Source: Paludibacter sp.
GTDB lineage: Bacteria; Bacteroidota; Bacteroidia; Bacteroidales; Paludibacteraceae
Direction of reading: 5' to 3'
Assembly (NCBI GenBank): GCA_031284665.1
Contig: JAITXR010000413.1
Span: 1 to 12,746, forward strand
Length of the DNA stretch: 12,746 bases
The notes beneath the pieces are model-generated. The model was not told the DNA's origin and did not search any database. It worked only from the letters and a program-made list of their open reading frames with translations. Position numbers and translations under genes: made by a program. Below, piece after piece: positions 1 through 6,724 of the stretch (the first letter of the stretch is position 1; each line of letters opens with the position of its first letter).

Positions 1-141
1 AAAGAAGTAAAAACTACCAAAATCAAAAAAACCTAAAAAAAGTCTCTGGGTAAAAAATGGGTAAAAAAAAAGTAAAACATAAAAACATAACAAACTGAAA
101 ATCAGCATAAAATAAAATATAACCTATATATAAATGCACGT
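1..141. other. AT-rich left edge without a supportable gene
   Basis: This stretch is dominated by A-tracts, and every reading frame closes quickly. Two plus-strand frames are open from the window edge but stop at 34-36 and 51-53, so the tail of a gene beginning outside the window cannot be excluded. No RNA gene body is visible. In particular, there is no D-arm, anticodon arm or 5' acceptor strand (expected GCGCAGA) for the tRNA 3' end that follows. The composition and the tandem 11-mer inside it fit the non-coding flank of an integrated element, but this is inference. Confidence 0.4.
47..68 (+). repeat. Perfect tandem 11-mer TGGGTAAAAAA x2
   Basis: Two exact copies of TGGGTAAAAAA lie head to tail at 47-57 and 58-68, followed by another A-tract and AGTAAAA. 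They sit about 75 bp from the orphan tRNA 3' end. Short direct repeats at that distance from an attachment core could be arm-type binding sites of a tyrosine recombinase. That reading is inference from position only, and slippage in AT-rich DNA would give the same pattern. Confidence 0.5.
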
Positions 142-166
142 GTGAGTTCGAGTCTCATTCTGCGCA
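142..166 (+). other. Orphan 3' end of a tRNA gene (putative att site or remnant)
   Basis: A T-arm is readable: stem GTGAG (142-146), canonical loop TTCGAGT (147-153) and stem CTCAT (154-158, one G-U pair). It is followed by a 7-nt 3' acceptor strand TCTGCGC (159-165) and discriminator A166; no CCA is encoded. The matching 5' acceptor strand, D-arm and anticodon arm are absent from all upstream sequence in the window, so this is not a functional tRNA gene. The bases just before the stem (ACGT) and the A discriminator would suit a class II tRNA such as tRNA-Leu, but identity cannot be fixed. Tyrosine-recombinase elements commonly integrate at tRNA 3' ends and duplicate exactly this segment, so an attachment site is the favoured explanation. 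Confidence 0.6.
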
Positions 167-168
167 CT

Positions 169-214
169 AAAAAAAACGAAACAATCTTTTTATGGATTAT
201 TTCGTTTTTTTTTT
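169..214. terminator. Bidirectional Rho-independent terminator
   Basis: An A-tract plus CGAAA (169-181) pairs perfectly over 13 bp with TTTCG plus a T-tract (200-212). After one C-A mismatch the stem extends by AATC/GATT (183-186 with 195-198) around an 8-nt loop. Because the outer stem is A-rich on one side and T-rich on the other, each strand ends in a U-run. It would terminate the tRNA whose 3' end lies at 142-166 and also the DUF47 gene, whose stop is about 30 bp away on the minus strand. Confidence 0.75.
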
Positions 215-244
215 GTCAATAATTTTCAAAATCGCGTATTGGCA

Positions 245-892
245 TTACGCATATTTTACAATAATCATTTTTATAACTTTCCCGACGTGGTCGGTATTGT
301 CGGTTATACTTTCCAAAACATTGATTACTTCTTTGAGTTTGATAAGTTCAACCGGGTCTTTTTCGGTTTCGAACAATTCGATAATAAATTTTTGATACAC
401 TTCATCGGCTTTACTTTCAATTTCGTGCAAAATATTACAATATTGTTTTATCGTTTCGGGATTTTTTTTCAGAACATCAATATCATCAACCGCTTTAAGC
501 ACATATTGCGTTGAATCAACTATCAAATCGGCAAGTTCGGAAGCGGCAACGGGTAATTTTTTCGGTTTATAAAACGAAATACGCTTCACACAACTGTAAA
601 TTTCGTCCATTACATCGTCGAGCCGATTTGCCAAAGTAACAATATCTTCGCGGTCGAACGGCGTAATAAACGTAGTGTTCAACTCCTCGAATATCGTATT
701 TGTAATTCTGTCGCCTTGATGCTCCAAATCTTTGATATTCTGATAAATAATTTCTGAGCCTTCGCTGTGGTTACTTTTAATAAAAACTGCAAGTTGTTCG
801 GCACCTTTGTACGACACTTCCGCCAAATTTTTAAGTAACGGATAAAATTTTGGCTCTTTGGGAGTAAATTTGCTAAAAAAAGAATTTTTCAT
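245..892 (-). CDS. DUF47/PhoU-like protein (phosphate transport accessory)
   Basis: The 215-aa all-alpha protein matches the DUF47 (PhoU-like, TIGR00153-type) family in length and motifs. It has two PhoU-like halves with acidic ExxxD metal-binding signatures: E57-D61 (EHQGD), the conserved TPFDRED at 77-83, the acidic LDDVMDE at 91-97, then E159-D163 (ESKAD) and E194-D198 followed by D201. It has no signal peptide or membrane segment, so it is cytoplasmic. Family members usually sit beside a PiT low-affinity phosphate permease and are thought to modulate it. No pit gene is adjacent here: downstream there is a terminator about 30 bp away, and upstream is divergent mfd. The start ATG at 892 follows a weak AAAAGG and lies about 30 nt below a TAnnTTTG -7 element. 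The family call is secure; the partner is unknown. Confidence 0.88.
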   Translation of the reverse strand: MKNSFFSKFTPKEPKFYPLLKNLAEVSYKGAEQLAVFIKSNHSEGSEIIYQNIKDLEHQGDRITNTIFEELNTTFITPFDREDIVTLANRLDDVMDEIYSCVKRISFYKPKKLPVAASELADLIVDSTQYVLKAVDDIDVLKKNPETIKQYCNILHEIESKADEVYQKFIIELFETEKDPVELIKLKEVINVLESITDNTDHVGKVIKMIIVKYA

Positions 893-921
893 ACCTTTTC
901 AATTATTTAATAATTTTTCTG

Positions 922-929
922 CAAATTTA
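922..929 (-). promoter_or_regulatory. Predicted -7 element (TAAATTTG) for the DUF47 gene
   Basis: Read on the minus strand, TAAATTTG fits the Bacteroidetes primary-sigma -7 consensus TAnnTTTG. It implies a transcription start about 22 nt before the ATG. No clear TTTG -33 box lies at the expected distance, only an AT-rich TTTA, so confidence is moderate. A small hairpin (GCAAAAA/TTTTTGC, 1007-1024) lies between this promoter and the divergent mfd promoter. Confidence 0.4.
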
Positions 930-1057
930 AATAAAATTTCAAACTACTAAATGTTTTATCAGCATAATTTAAAATAAATTTTTCATCGCTCATTTTATAT
1001 TTCGCCGCAAAAACCATTTTTTGCACAATAATATTTACTTAATATAAAAAAAAACAT

Positions 1058-1065
1058 TACTTTTG
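1058..1065 (+). promoter_or_regulatory. Predicted -7 element (TACTTTTG) for mfd
   Basis: TACTTTTG followed by CCC matches the TAnnTTTG consensus of Bacteroidetes housekeeping promoters. The expected start of transcription is near 1071, giving a leader of about 45 nt before the TTG start. The -33 position is occupied only by an AT-rich TTTA. Confidence 0.45.
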
Positions 1066-1114
1066 CCCAATATTCGGGAAGTAATTTGATTACAGCATTA
1101 TTTATTAGGTTATT

Positions 1115-4100
1115 TTGGAACTTTCAGAACTTTCACAACTTTACGCTCTCCATCCGCAAGTCAAGGCACTTGCAGCGTGGTTTGGCAGCACAAATTCAAA
1201 TTTGCAAATTAGCGGTTTGAGCGGCTCTGCGTTTGCCCTATCCTTATCTGCCGCATTTTCGTCAAATCCGCACAATATAGTTGTTGTTCAGGAAAATGCC
1301 GACGAGGCTGCATATTTTTACAACGACATTAAGCATATTTTGCCAAGCGACGAAAATTATTTTTTCCCATCGTCGTACAAAAAAGCAATTAAAATCAGTC
1401 AGTTAGATGCCGGTAACGATATTCTCCGCACCGAAGTACTGAATCGCCTCACCAAACCCGACCACGGCTGTATTGTAACAACATATCCCGAAGCCTTGTT
1501 CCAAAAAGTTGTGCCTTCGGAAAGTTTGCAGAAAAACACTCTTACGCTGACAAAAGGAGAAAATATCGGTCTCGATTTTTTATGCGAAACTCTTGAAACT
1601 TACGACTTTACACGTGTCGATTTTGTATATGAACCCGGTCAATATGCTGTTCGCGGCTCGATTGTAGATGTGTTTTCATTTTCTTACGAAATGCCGTATC
1701 GCATCGATTTTTTTGGCGACGAAATTGATTCAGTCCGAACTTTTGACATCGAAACTCAACTTTCGAAAGAAATTTGCAATCAAATAAGTGTTGTCAATAA
1801 TTTGCAAGAAAATGAAGATAATAACAAAGTTTCGTTTTTTGATTTTATCAACAAAGATAGCATTCTGATTTTCAAAGACATCCTTTTTATTAAAGATAGA
1901 ATAAACAGCCTTTACGACGAAATTCTGGTAAAACTCAATTCAAGCGGGCAAAGTGTTAGCAATCTGAATTACAGCAACATTAGCGGTGCCGAATTTGCAG
2001 AACAAATTACGGCATTTCGAACTGTGGAATGTAATAAACAAAATGCCCGTCGAGCACACGAAAGTCTGAATTTCAACACGGTAGCACAACCTTTGTTTCA
2101 TAAAAATTTCGATATTATTTCCGAAAATTTCAAAAAATCGTTGAGCGAGGGTTGCCGAATTTATATCCTTAGCGACAGTACAAAACAGACCGACCGAATA
2201 GCAAATATTTTTGCCGATCGTGGCGACGATATTGCTTTTGTAGCGGTCAAAGGTGCATTACACGAGGGTTTTATCGACCGCGATATGTCGCTGTGTATCT
2301 TTACCGACCATCAGATTTTTGAGCGTTTTCATAAATATCAACTTCGTACCGACCGCAGCCGTCAGGGCAAAGCATTACTCACATTAAAGGAGTTAAATCA
2401 GTTTCGCACAGGCGATTATCTTGTTCACGTTGACCACGGAATAGGAGTTTTTGGAGGACTTGTGCGCACAAATGTGAACGGCAAAATGCAGGAAATGCTC
2501 AAACTTGTGTATAAGGACAACGATACGGTTTTTGTGAGCATTCATTCGCTGCACCGAATTTCGAAATATAAAGGCAAAGAAGGCGAGGCACCGAAAATTA
2601 ACAAAATTGGCTCAGGTGCTTGGGAACGGCTCAAAGAGCGCACAAAATCGAAGGTTAAAGATATTGCTCGCGAACTTATCCGCTTGTATGCAAGTCGCAA
2701 GTCGCAAGAGGGTTTCCGCTTTTCGCCCGACAGTTATTTGCAGCACGAACTCGAAGCGTCGTTTATCTACGAGGACACGCCCGACCAAGCCAAATCTACC
2801 GCAGATGTAAAACGCGATATGGAGTCGCAACGCCCGATGGACAGGCTGGTGTGCGGCGATGTGGGTTTTGGGAAAACAGAAGTGGCAATGCGGGCGGCGT
2901 TTAAGGCGGCAACCGACGGCAAACAGGTTGCAGTGCTTGTGCCTACTACCGTTTTGGCTTTGCAGCATTATAATTCGTTTTGCGCTCGATTTGCCGATTT
3001 TCCCGTCAAAGTGGAATATCTGAGCAGGGCAAAATCGCCTCTAAAAACCAAAGAAGTGTTGCAAGAACTCGCCGAAGGGAAAATTGATATTATCATCGGA
3101 ACTCATAAATTGATAGGGAAAAGTGTGAAATTCAAAGATTTAGGTTTATTGATAATCGACGAAGAACAAAAACTCGGCGTACAGGTGAAGGAAAAATTGA
3201 AATATCTGAAAATCAGCGTCGATACTCTCACAATGACCGCCACGCCTATTCCGCGCACGTTGCAATTTTCGCTGCTCGGTGCTCGCGATTTGTCGGTCAT
3301 CAGCACTCCGCCACCCAATCGTTTCCCAATTCAGACCGAAATTCATACTTTCGACGAGGATATTATTCGCGAAGCCATTACGCTCGAAATTAGCCGAAAC
3401 GGACAAGTGTTTTTTATCAACAACAGAATCCAAAATATCTATAATATTCAATCGCTTATCCGCAAACTTGTGCCCGGATGCCGTGTGGCAGTGGGGCACG
3501 GACAAATGCCGCCCGACGAATTGGAGGAAATTATTCTTGATTTTATTAACTACGAATACGATGTGCTTGTGGCAACTACCATCATCGAATCGGGGGTGGA
3601 TATTCCGAATGTGAACACAATAATTATTAACAGTGCGCAAAATTTCGGATTGAGCGATTTGCACCAACTTCGTGGACGTGTAGGGCGAAGTAATCGTAAA
3701 GCGTATTGCTATTTAATGGCTCCGGAACTCAATCTGCTCACAAGCGAAGCCCGTCGCCGACTGCAAGCGCTCGAAACTTTTTCGGAACTTGGCAGCGGAT
3801 TTCATATTGCAATGCAGGATTTGGATATTCGAGGTGCAGGAAATATGCTTGGGGCTGAGCAAAGTGGCTTTATTACTGACCTTGGCTACGAAACTTACCA
3901 GAAAATACTCAACGAGGCTGTAATGGAACTCAAAAATGAGGAATTTGCCGAACTTTATAAAGATGAAGTTGTTGACGAAAAAAACTCGAATTATGTGTCT
4001 GATTGTCAGGTGGATACCGATATGGAAGTGTTACTGCCGCAAAGTTATGTCGAAAATATTTCGGAACGAATTTCGCTCTATCAAGAATTGGATAATATTG

Positions 4101-4465
4101 CGAACGAAAACGAACTTGCCACTTTTAAACAAAAAATGAACGACCGTTTCGGCAATTTACCCGACGAAGCGCAAAACCTGCTGTTGATAGTACCTTTACG
4201 ATGGATGGCAATTAATTTTGGCATCGAAAAATTGATTTTGAAAAACGACAAAATGACTTGTTCGCTTGTTTCAAATCCAAAATCACAATTTTATAAATCC
4301 GACAGTTTTGGTAAAATGATTCAATATATGGCAAATCATCCCCGAACTTGCCAATTACGAGAGCAAAACGGTAAACGCTCAGTAATTTTTGCCGGAATCG
4401 CAAGCGTACAAAATGCACTGAATTTGCTAAATACGATAAACGAAGTGAAAATTTTGCAAAATTAA
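1115..4465 (+). CDS. mfd: Transcription-repair coupling factor Mfd
   Basis: Mfd is an ATP-dependent DNA translocase that removes RNA polymerase stalled at lesions and recruits UvrA. The 1116-aa length is normal for the family. Domains in order: UvrB-like N-terminal region with the EPGQYAVRGSIVDVF signature (about 170-190); CarD-like RNA-polymerase-interaction domain (about 420-490, GDYLVHVDHGIG); RecG-like helicase with Walker A GDVGFGKT (581-588), motif II DEEQ (682-685), TATPIPRT (708-715) and motif VI QLRGRVGRS (851-859); and the C-terminal TRCF domain (about 970-1110). The start is TTG at 1115. An in-frame TAG at 1106-1108 forbids any earlier start, the first internal Met is near residue 190, and the N-terminus (ELSQLYALHPQ) resembles other Bacteroidetes Mfd proteins. 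A weak AGG lies 5 nt upstream. It appears monocistronic and divergent from the DUF47 gene. Confidence 0.97.
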   Translation: MELSELSQLYALHPQVKALAAWFGSTNSNLQISGLSGSAFALSLSAAFSSNPHNIVVVQENADEAAYFYNDIKHILPSDENYFFPSSYKKAIKISQLDAGNDILRTEVLNRLTKPDHGCIVTTYPEALFQKVVPSESLQKNTLTLTKGENIGLDFLCETLETYDFTRVDFVYEPGQYAVRGSIVDVFSFSYEMPYRIDFFGDEIDSVRTFDIETQLSKEICNQISVVNNLQENEDNNKVSFFDFINKDSILIFKDILFIKDRINSLYDEILVKLNSSGQSVSNLNYSNISGAEFAEQITAFRTVECNKQNARRAHESLNFNTVAQPLFHKNFDIISENFKKSLSEGCRIYILSDSTKQTDRIANIFADRGDDIAFVAVKGALHEGFIDRDMSLCIFTDHQIFERFHKYQLRTDRSRQGKALLTLKELNQFRTGDYLVHVDHGIGVFGGLVRTNVNGKMQEMLKLVYKDNDTVFVSIHSLHRISKYKGKEGEAPKINKIGSGAWERLKERTKSKVKDIARELIRLYASRKSQEGFRFSPDSYLQHELEASFIYEDTPDQAKSTADVKRDMESQRPMDRLVCGDVGFGKTEVAMRAAFKAATDGKQVAVLVPTTVLALQHYNSFCARFADFPVKVEYLSRAKSPLKTKEVLQELAEGKIDIIIGTHKLIGKSVKFKDLGLLIIDEEQKLGVQVKEKLKYLKISVDTLTMTATPIPRTLQFSLLGARDLSVISTPPPNRFPIQTEIHTFDEDIIREAITLEISRNGQVFFINNRIQNIYNIQSLIRKLVPGCRVAVGHGQMPPDELEEIILDFINYEYDVLVATTIIESGVDIPNVNTIIINSAQNFGLSDLHQLRGRVGRSNRKAYCYLMAPELNLLTSEARRRLQALETFSELGSGFHIAMQDLDIRGAGNMLGAEQSGFITDLGYETYQKILNEAVMELKNEEFAELYKDEVVDEKNSNYVSDCQVDTDMEVLLPQSYVENISERISLYQELDNIANENELATFKQKMNDRFGNLPDEAQNLLLIVPLRWMAINFGIEKLILKNDKMTCSLVSNPKSQFYKSDSFGKMIQYMANHPRTCQLREQNGKRSVIFAGIASVQNALNLLNTINEVKILQN

Positions 4466-4524
4466 AAATTAGCAGCAAAATGAAAATCATATCAAAAATA
4501 AAATGAAAATTATTTTTATTGGCG

Positions 4525-4611
4525 ATGAAGTATAAAATGTACAAAAGCCGTTTTCCCTACCTTTCAGCCAAAATCAACGATAAACCTTTTGAGTGGAATT
4601 ATTTTTTTTAG
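4525..4611 (+). CDS. Possible 28-aa small ORF (doubtful)
   Basis: Between mfd and the DUF4492 gene, an ATG-started frame of 28 codons ends at TAG 4609-4611. Its product begins MKYKMYKSRFPYL and ends FEWNYFF, with a rather protein-like composition for AT-rich intergenic DNA. There is no ribosome binding site, no obvious promoter and no family recognised, and a second short overlapping frame begins at 4503. It could be chance, a remnant, or a leader peptide upstream of the DUF4492-cydAB unit. Confidence 0.12.
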   Translation: MKYKMYKSRFPYLSAKINDKPFEWNYFF

Positions 4612-4631
4612 ATTAAGTGCAATATTTAAAA

Positions 4632-4639
4632 TAAATTTG
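4632..4639 (+). promoter_or_regulatory. Predicted -7 element (TAAATTTG) for the DUF4492-cydAB unit
   Basis: TAAATTTG fits TAnnTTTG and lies 46 nt before the DUF4492 ATG. No comparable element is visible between 4907 and 5162, so this is the best candidate promoter for DUF4492, cydA and cydB together. The -33 position is AT-rich without a clear TTTG. No operator could be recognised. Confidence 0.4.
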
Positions 4640-4684
4640 TATTTTTACAACGTTTTATGTTCGGAAATAAAAAATACTTACACA

Positions 4685-4906
4685 ATGCAAAAAATTAAAA
4701 ATATATCCGATTTTTTTTCAATGTACGTCGAAGGGTTTAAGCAAATGACTGTCGGAAAAACACTTTGGACGATAATCATCATTAAACTTTTTATAATGTT
4801 TGCCATTCTTCGTGTGTTCTTGTTCCCAAATTTTCTTAATTCAAAATTCGATACCGCCGAGCAAAAAGCAGAATATGTGGCGGAACAGCTGACAATTAAT
4901 GATTAA
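4685..4906 (+). CDS. DUF4492-like small membrane protein, CydAB-associated
   Basis: The 73-aa protein has an amphipathic N-terminus (ISDFFSMYVEGFKQMTVGKTLW) and one membrane segment at about 27-47 (LWTIIIIKLFIMFAILRVFLF) that contains K34 and R43. A PNFLNSKFDT motif and a short soluble acidic tail follow. This agrees with what I recall of DUF4492 (Pfam PF14899), a family of about 70 aa usually found directly upstream of cydA in Bacteroidetes. Its position here, 256 bp before cydA on the same strand, fits. A role as a small accessory or assembly subunit of cytochrome bd, analogous to CydX, is inference. ATG 4685 is chosen over the longer TTG start at 4589 because the extension is not protein-like and would precede the predicted promoter. 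The last codons and stop lie within a heptamer repeat. Confidence 0.8.
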   Translation: MQKIKNISDFFSMYVEGFKQMTVGKTLWTIIIIKLFIMFAILRVFLFPNFLNSKFDTAEQKAEYVAEQLTIND

Positions 4907-4937
4907 TGGTTAATGGTTAATTGTTAATGGTTAATTT
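4896..4937 (+). repeat. Tandem heptamer TTAATGG, six degenerate units
   Basis: Units in register every 7 bp read TTAATGA, TTAATGG, TTAATGG, TTAATTG, TTAATGG and TTAATTT. The tract begins inside the last codons of the DUF4492 gene and supplies its TAA stop (4904-4906). Looser TTAAT-containing copies continue to about 5005 (GAATTAATCTTAATCC, GTTAATCATTTTAATC). It looks like slippage-generated simple sequence. Confidence 0.75.
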
Positions 4938-5046
4938 ACGAATTAAGGAATTTAGAAATGTAGGAATTAATCTTAATCCTGTTAATCATTTTAATCTTAT
5001 TAAAATCAAAGTTCAGACAAAAAATAACGTAACAAAACAGCCGCAG

Positions 5047-5164
5047 TCCAAACTATTCAAACATTCAAACTATTCAAACTTTCTAACTTCCAACTTCTAT
5101 CTTCTAACTTCTATAACTTCTAACTTTATAAACTATCAACCAATTTAAAACACTTAAAAATTAT
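5047..5164 (+). repeat. G-free, pyrimidine-rich repeat leader of cydA
   Basis: From 5047 to the second base of the cydA ATG there is not a single G on the plus strand (118 nt). The tract consists of degenerate repeats: AACTATTCAA/ACATTCAA units at 5051-5080, then CTTCTAA-like units at 5081-5126. The cydA start therefore has no Shine-Dalgarno sequence, and the leader can form no G-C pairs within itself, so it should be largely unstructured. Together with the heptamer tract it fills the 256-bp gap between DUF4492 and cydA. The frame open at 4921-5148 is a by-product of this repeat DNA. Confidence 0.8.
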
Positions 5165-6683
5165 GGATTTATCATTAATCGACTGGTCGAGGGCGCAATT
5201 TGCTCTGACTGCTATGTTCCACTGGATTTTTGTTCCGCTCACACTGGGACTTGGCGTAATTATGTGCATCTACGAAACCATTTATTATCGTACAGGCGAC
5301 GAAAAATGGAAACGTTTGGCAAAATTCTGGATAAAACTTTTCGGAATTAATTTTGCAATCGGCGTGGCAACGGGAATTATTCTCGAATTTGAATTTGGAA
5401 CAAACTGGTCGAATTATTCCTATTTTGTAGGCGATATTTTCGGCGCACCACTCGCAATCGAAGGTATTGTGGCGTTTTTTCTCGAAGCAACGTTTATCGG
5501 CGTGCTGTTTTTTGGTTGGGACAAAGTGAGCAAAGGCTTTCATTTGGCTTCAACTTGGCTGACGGTGGGCGGTGCAACTATTTCGGCGTGGTGGATTTTG
5601 GTGGCGAATGCTTGGATGCAGTTTCCCGCCGGAATGGATTTTAACCCCGACACTGCCCGCAACGAACTTACTGACTTTTGGGCTGTGGCACTTTCGCCGG
5701 TGGCGGTAAACAAATTTTTTCACACCGTACTTTCGGCTTGGATGCTTGGCGCGGCGTTTGTAATCGGCATTAGCAGTTGGTTTTTACTCAAAAAACGCAA
5801 TGAGGAATTTGCCAAAAACAGCATTAAAGTTGCTACTTTGGTGGGAATTGCCGGCATTGTGTTAACATTCTGGACAGGACATGGCTCGGCGCAAAAAGTG
5901 GCAAAATATCAACCAATGAAACTTGCCGCAATGGAAGGACTTTACGAAGGACAAGCCGGTAACGAACTGATTGGTTTTGGCATTGTAAATCCGGCAAAAA
6001 CGCTTGATAACGACAAGGATGCAATTCTGCTGAAAATTGCTTTCCCAAAAATGCTTTCGTGGCTCGCAACAAACGATGTGAATGCTTTTGTGCCCGGAAT
6101 TAAGGATTTGGTTTATGGCAACGAAGAACATAATATTGTTTCGGTGGAGCAAAAAATGGAATATGGAAAAGTAGCGCAAGAGGCGTTACGAACATATCGT
6201 GAGGCGAAAAAAACGGATAACAGCGAGCAAGCCGCTATTGCTCAAGCCACTTTGAATGAAAATATGCAGAGTTTCGGCTACGGATTTTTCCACGATGCCA
6301 AAGAGGCAATTCCTCCCGTTGGCTTAACTTTCTACGCATTTCACATAATGGTAATTTTGGGCGGATATTTTCTGCTGTTTTTCATCGCTTATTGGTGGCT
6401 CAACAAAAAAGGTATTTTGGCAAAAAATAAATTATTGCAACTGCTTGGTTTACTGTCAATTCCGTTGGCTTATATTTGTTCGCAGGCAGGTTGGATAGTA
6501 GCCGAAGTTGGCAGGCAGCCTTGGGCAATTCAGAATATTTTGCCGGTGAGTGCGTCGGTGTCAAAAATCCCGACAACTTCGGTGCAGATTACTTTCTTCG
6601 TATTTCTGGCTGTATTCTCGATTTTGCTAATCGCCGAACTTGGAATTATGCTTAAAGCAATCAAAAAAGGACCGGAAGAATAA
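5163..6683 (+). CDS. cydA: Cytochrome bd ubiquinol oxidase subunit I
   Basis: CydA is the haem-carrying, quinol-oxidising subunit of cytochrome bd in the inner membrane. At 506 aa it aligns with E. coli CydA almost without offset. Visible counterparts are the haem ligands H20 (E. coli H19), H187 (H186) and M396 (M393); haem/proton-path E100 and E108 (E99, E107); the quinol-site pair K253 and E258 in KLAAME (K252, E257); and the GRQPW signature at 450-454. The near-equal spacing between K253 and M396 shows a long Q-loop of the E. coli kind. One difference stands out: the position of E. coli R391 (FRIM) is H394 here (FHIM). The ATG at 5163 places all motifs correctly and follows a G-free leader without ribosome binding site. 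cydB follows after 41 bp. Confidence 0.97.
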   Translation: MDLSLIDWSRAQFALTAMFHWIFVPLTLGLGVIMCIYETIYYRTGDEKWKRLAKFWIKLFGINFAIGVATGIILEFEFGTNWSNYSYFVGDIFGAPLAIEGIVAFFLEATFIGVLFFGWDKVSKGFHLASTWLTVGGATISAWWILVANAWMQFPAGMDFNPDTARNELTDFWAVALSPVAVNKFFHTVLSAWMLGAAFVIGISSWFLLKKRNEEFAKNSIKVATLVGIAGIVLTFWTGHGSAQKVAKYQPMKLAAMEGLYEGQAGNELIGFGIVNPAKTLDNDKDAILLKIAFPKMLSWLATNDVNAFVPGIKDLVYGNEEHNIVSVEQKMEYGKVAQEALRTYREAKKTDNSEQAAIAQATLNENMQSFGYGFFHDAKEAIPPVGLTFYAFHIMVILGGYFLLFFIAYWWLNKKGILAKNKLLQLLGLLSIPLAYICSQAGWIVAEVGRQPWAIQNILPVSASVSKIPTTSVQITFFVFLAVFSILLIAELGIMLKAIKKGPEE

Positions 6684-6724
6684 ATTTTTAATCAATTCGT
6701 AAATTCTGAAAAAATATAATTATT

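Noticed and set aside
60..166. Complete tRNA gene
   Set aside because: No 5' acceptor strand GCGCAGA, D-arm or anticodon arm exists upstream; the preceding DNA is A-tracts.
239..514. 91-codon plus-strand frame rich in Phe and Asn
   Set aside because: It is antisense to the DUF47 coding region, which has conserved metal-binding motifs; the composition is an artefact of the opposite strand.
2612..2968. 118-codon minus-strand frame inside mfd
   Set aside because: It is antisense to the region around the Walker A motif, has no family resemblance and no start context.
3146..3667. 173-codon minus-strand frame inside mfd
   Set aside because: It lies wholly within the helicase core of mfd, which carries every expected motif. 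The antisense product is rich in His, Asn and Arg with no domain, as expected for a shadow frame.
4489..4520. Terminator directly after mfd
   Set aside because: Only a 7-bp all-A/T stem (AATAAAA with TTTTATT) can be drawn, with no GC pairs and no following U-run distinct from background.
4589..4684. Upstream TTG start extending the DUF4492 protein by 32 residues
   Set aside because: The extension precedes or overlaps the predicted promoter at 4632-4639 and does not look like protein; ATG 4685 gives the usual family length of about 70 aa.
5051..5126. CRISPR array
   Set aside because: The units are 7-10 bp, degenerate and contiguous, with no unique spacers and no cas genes.
4921..5148. 75-codon frame between the DUF4492 gene and cydA
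   Set aside because: It is composed of heptamer and CTTCTAA repeat DNA (the product ends in NFLTSNFYLLTSITSNF) and has no start signal; it is a by-product of low-complexity sequence.
5862..6179. 105-codon minus-strand frame inside cydA
   Set aside because: It is antisense to the Q-loop of a fully conserved cydA, with no signal or domain of its own.
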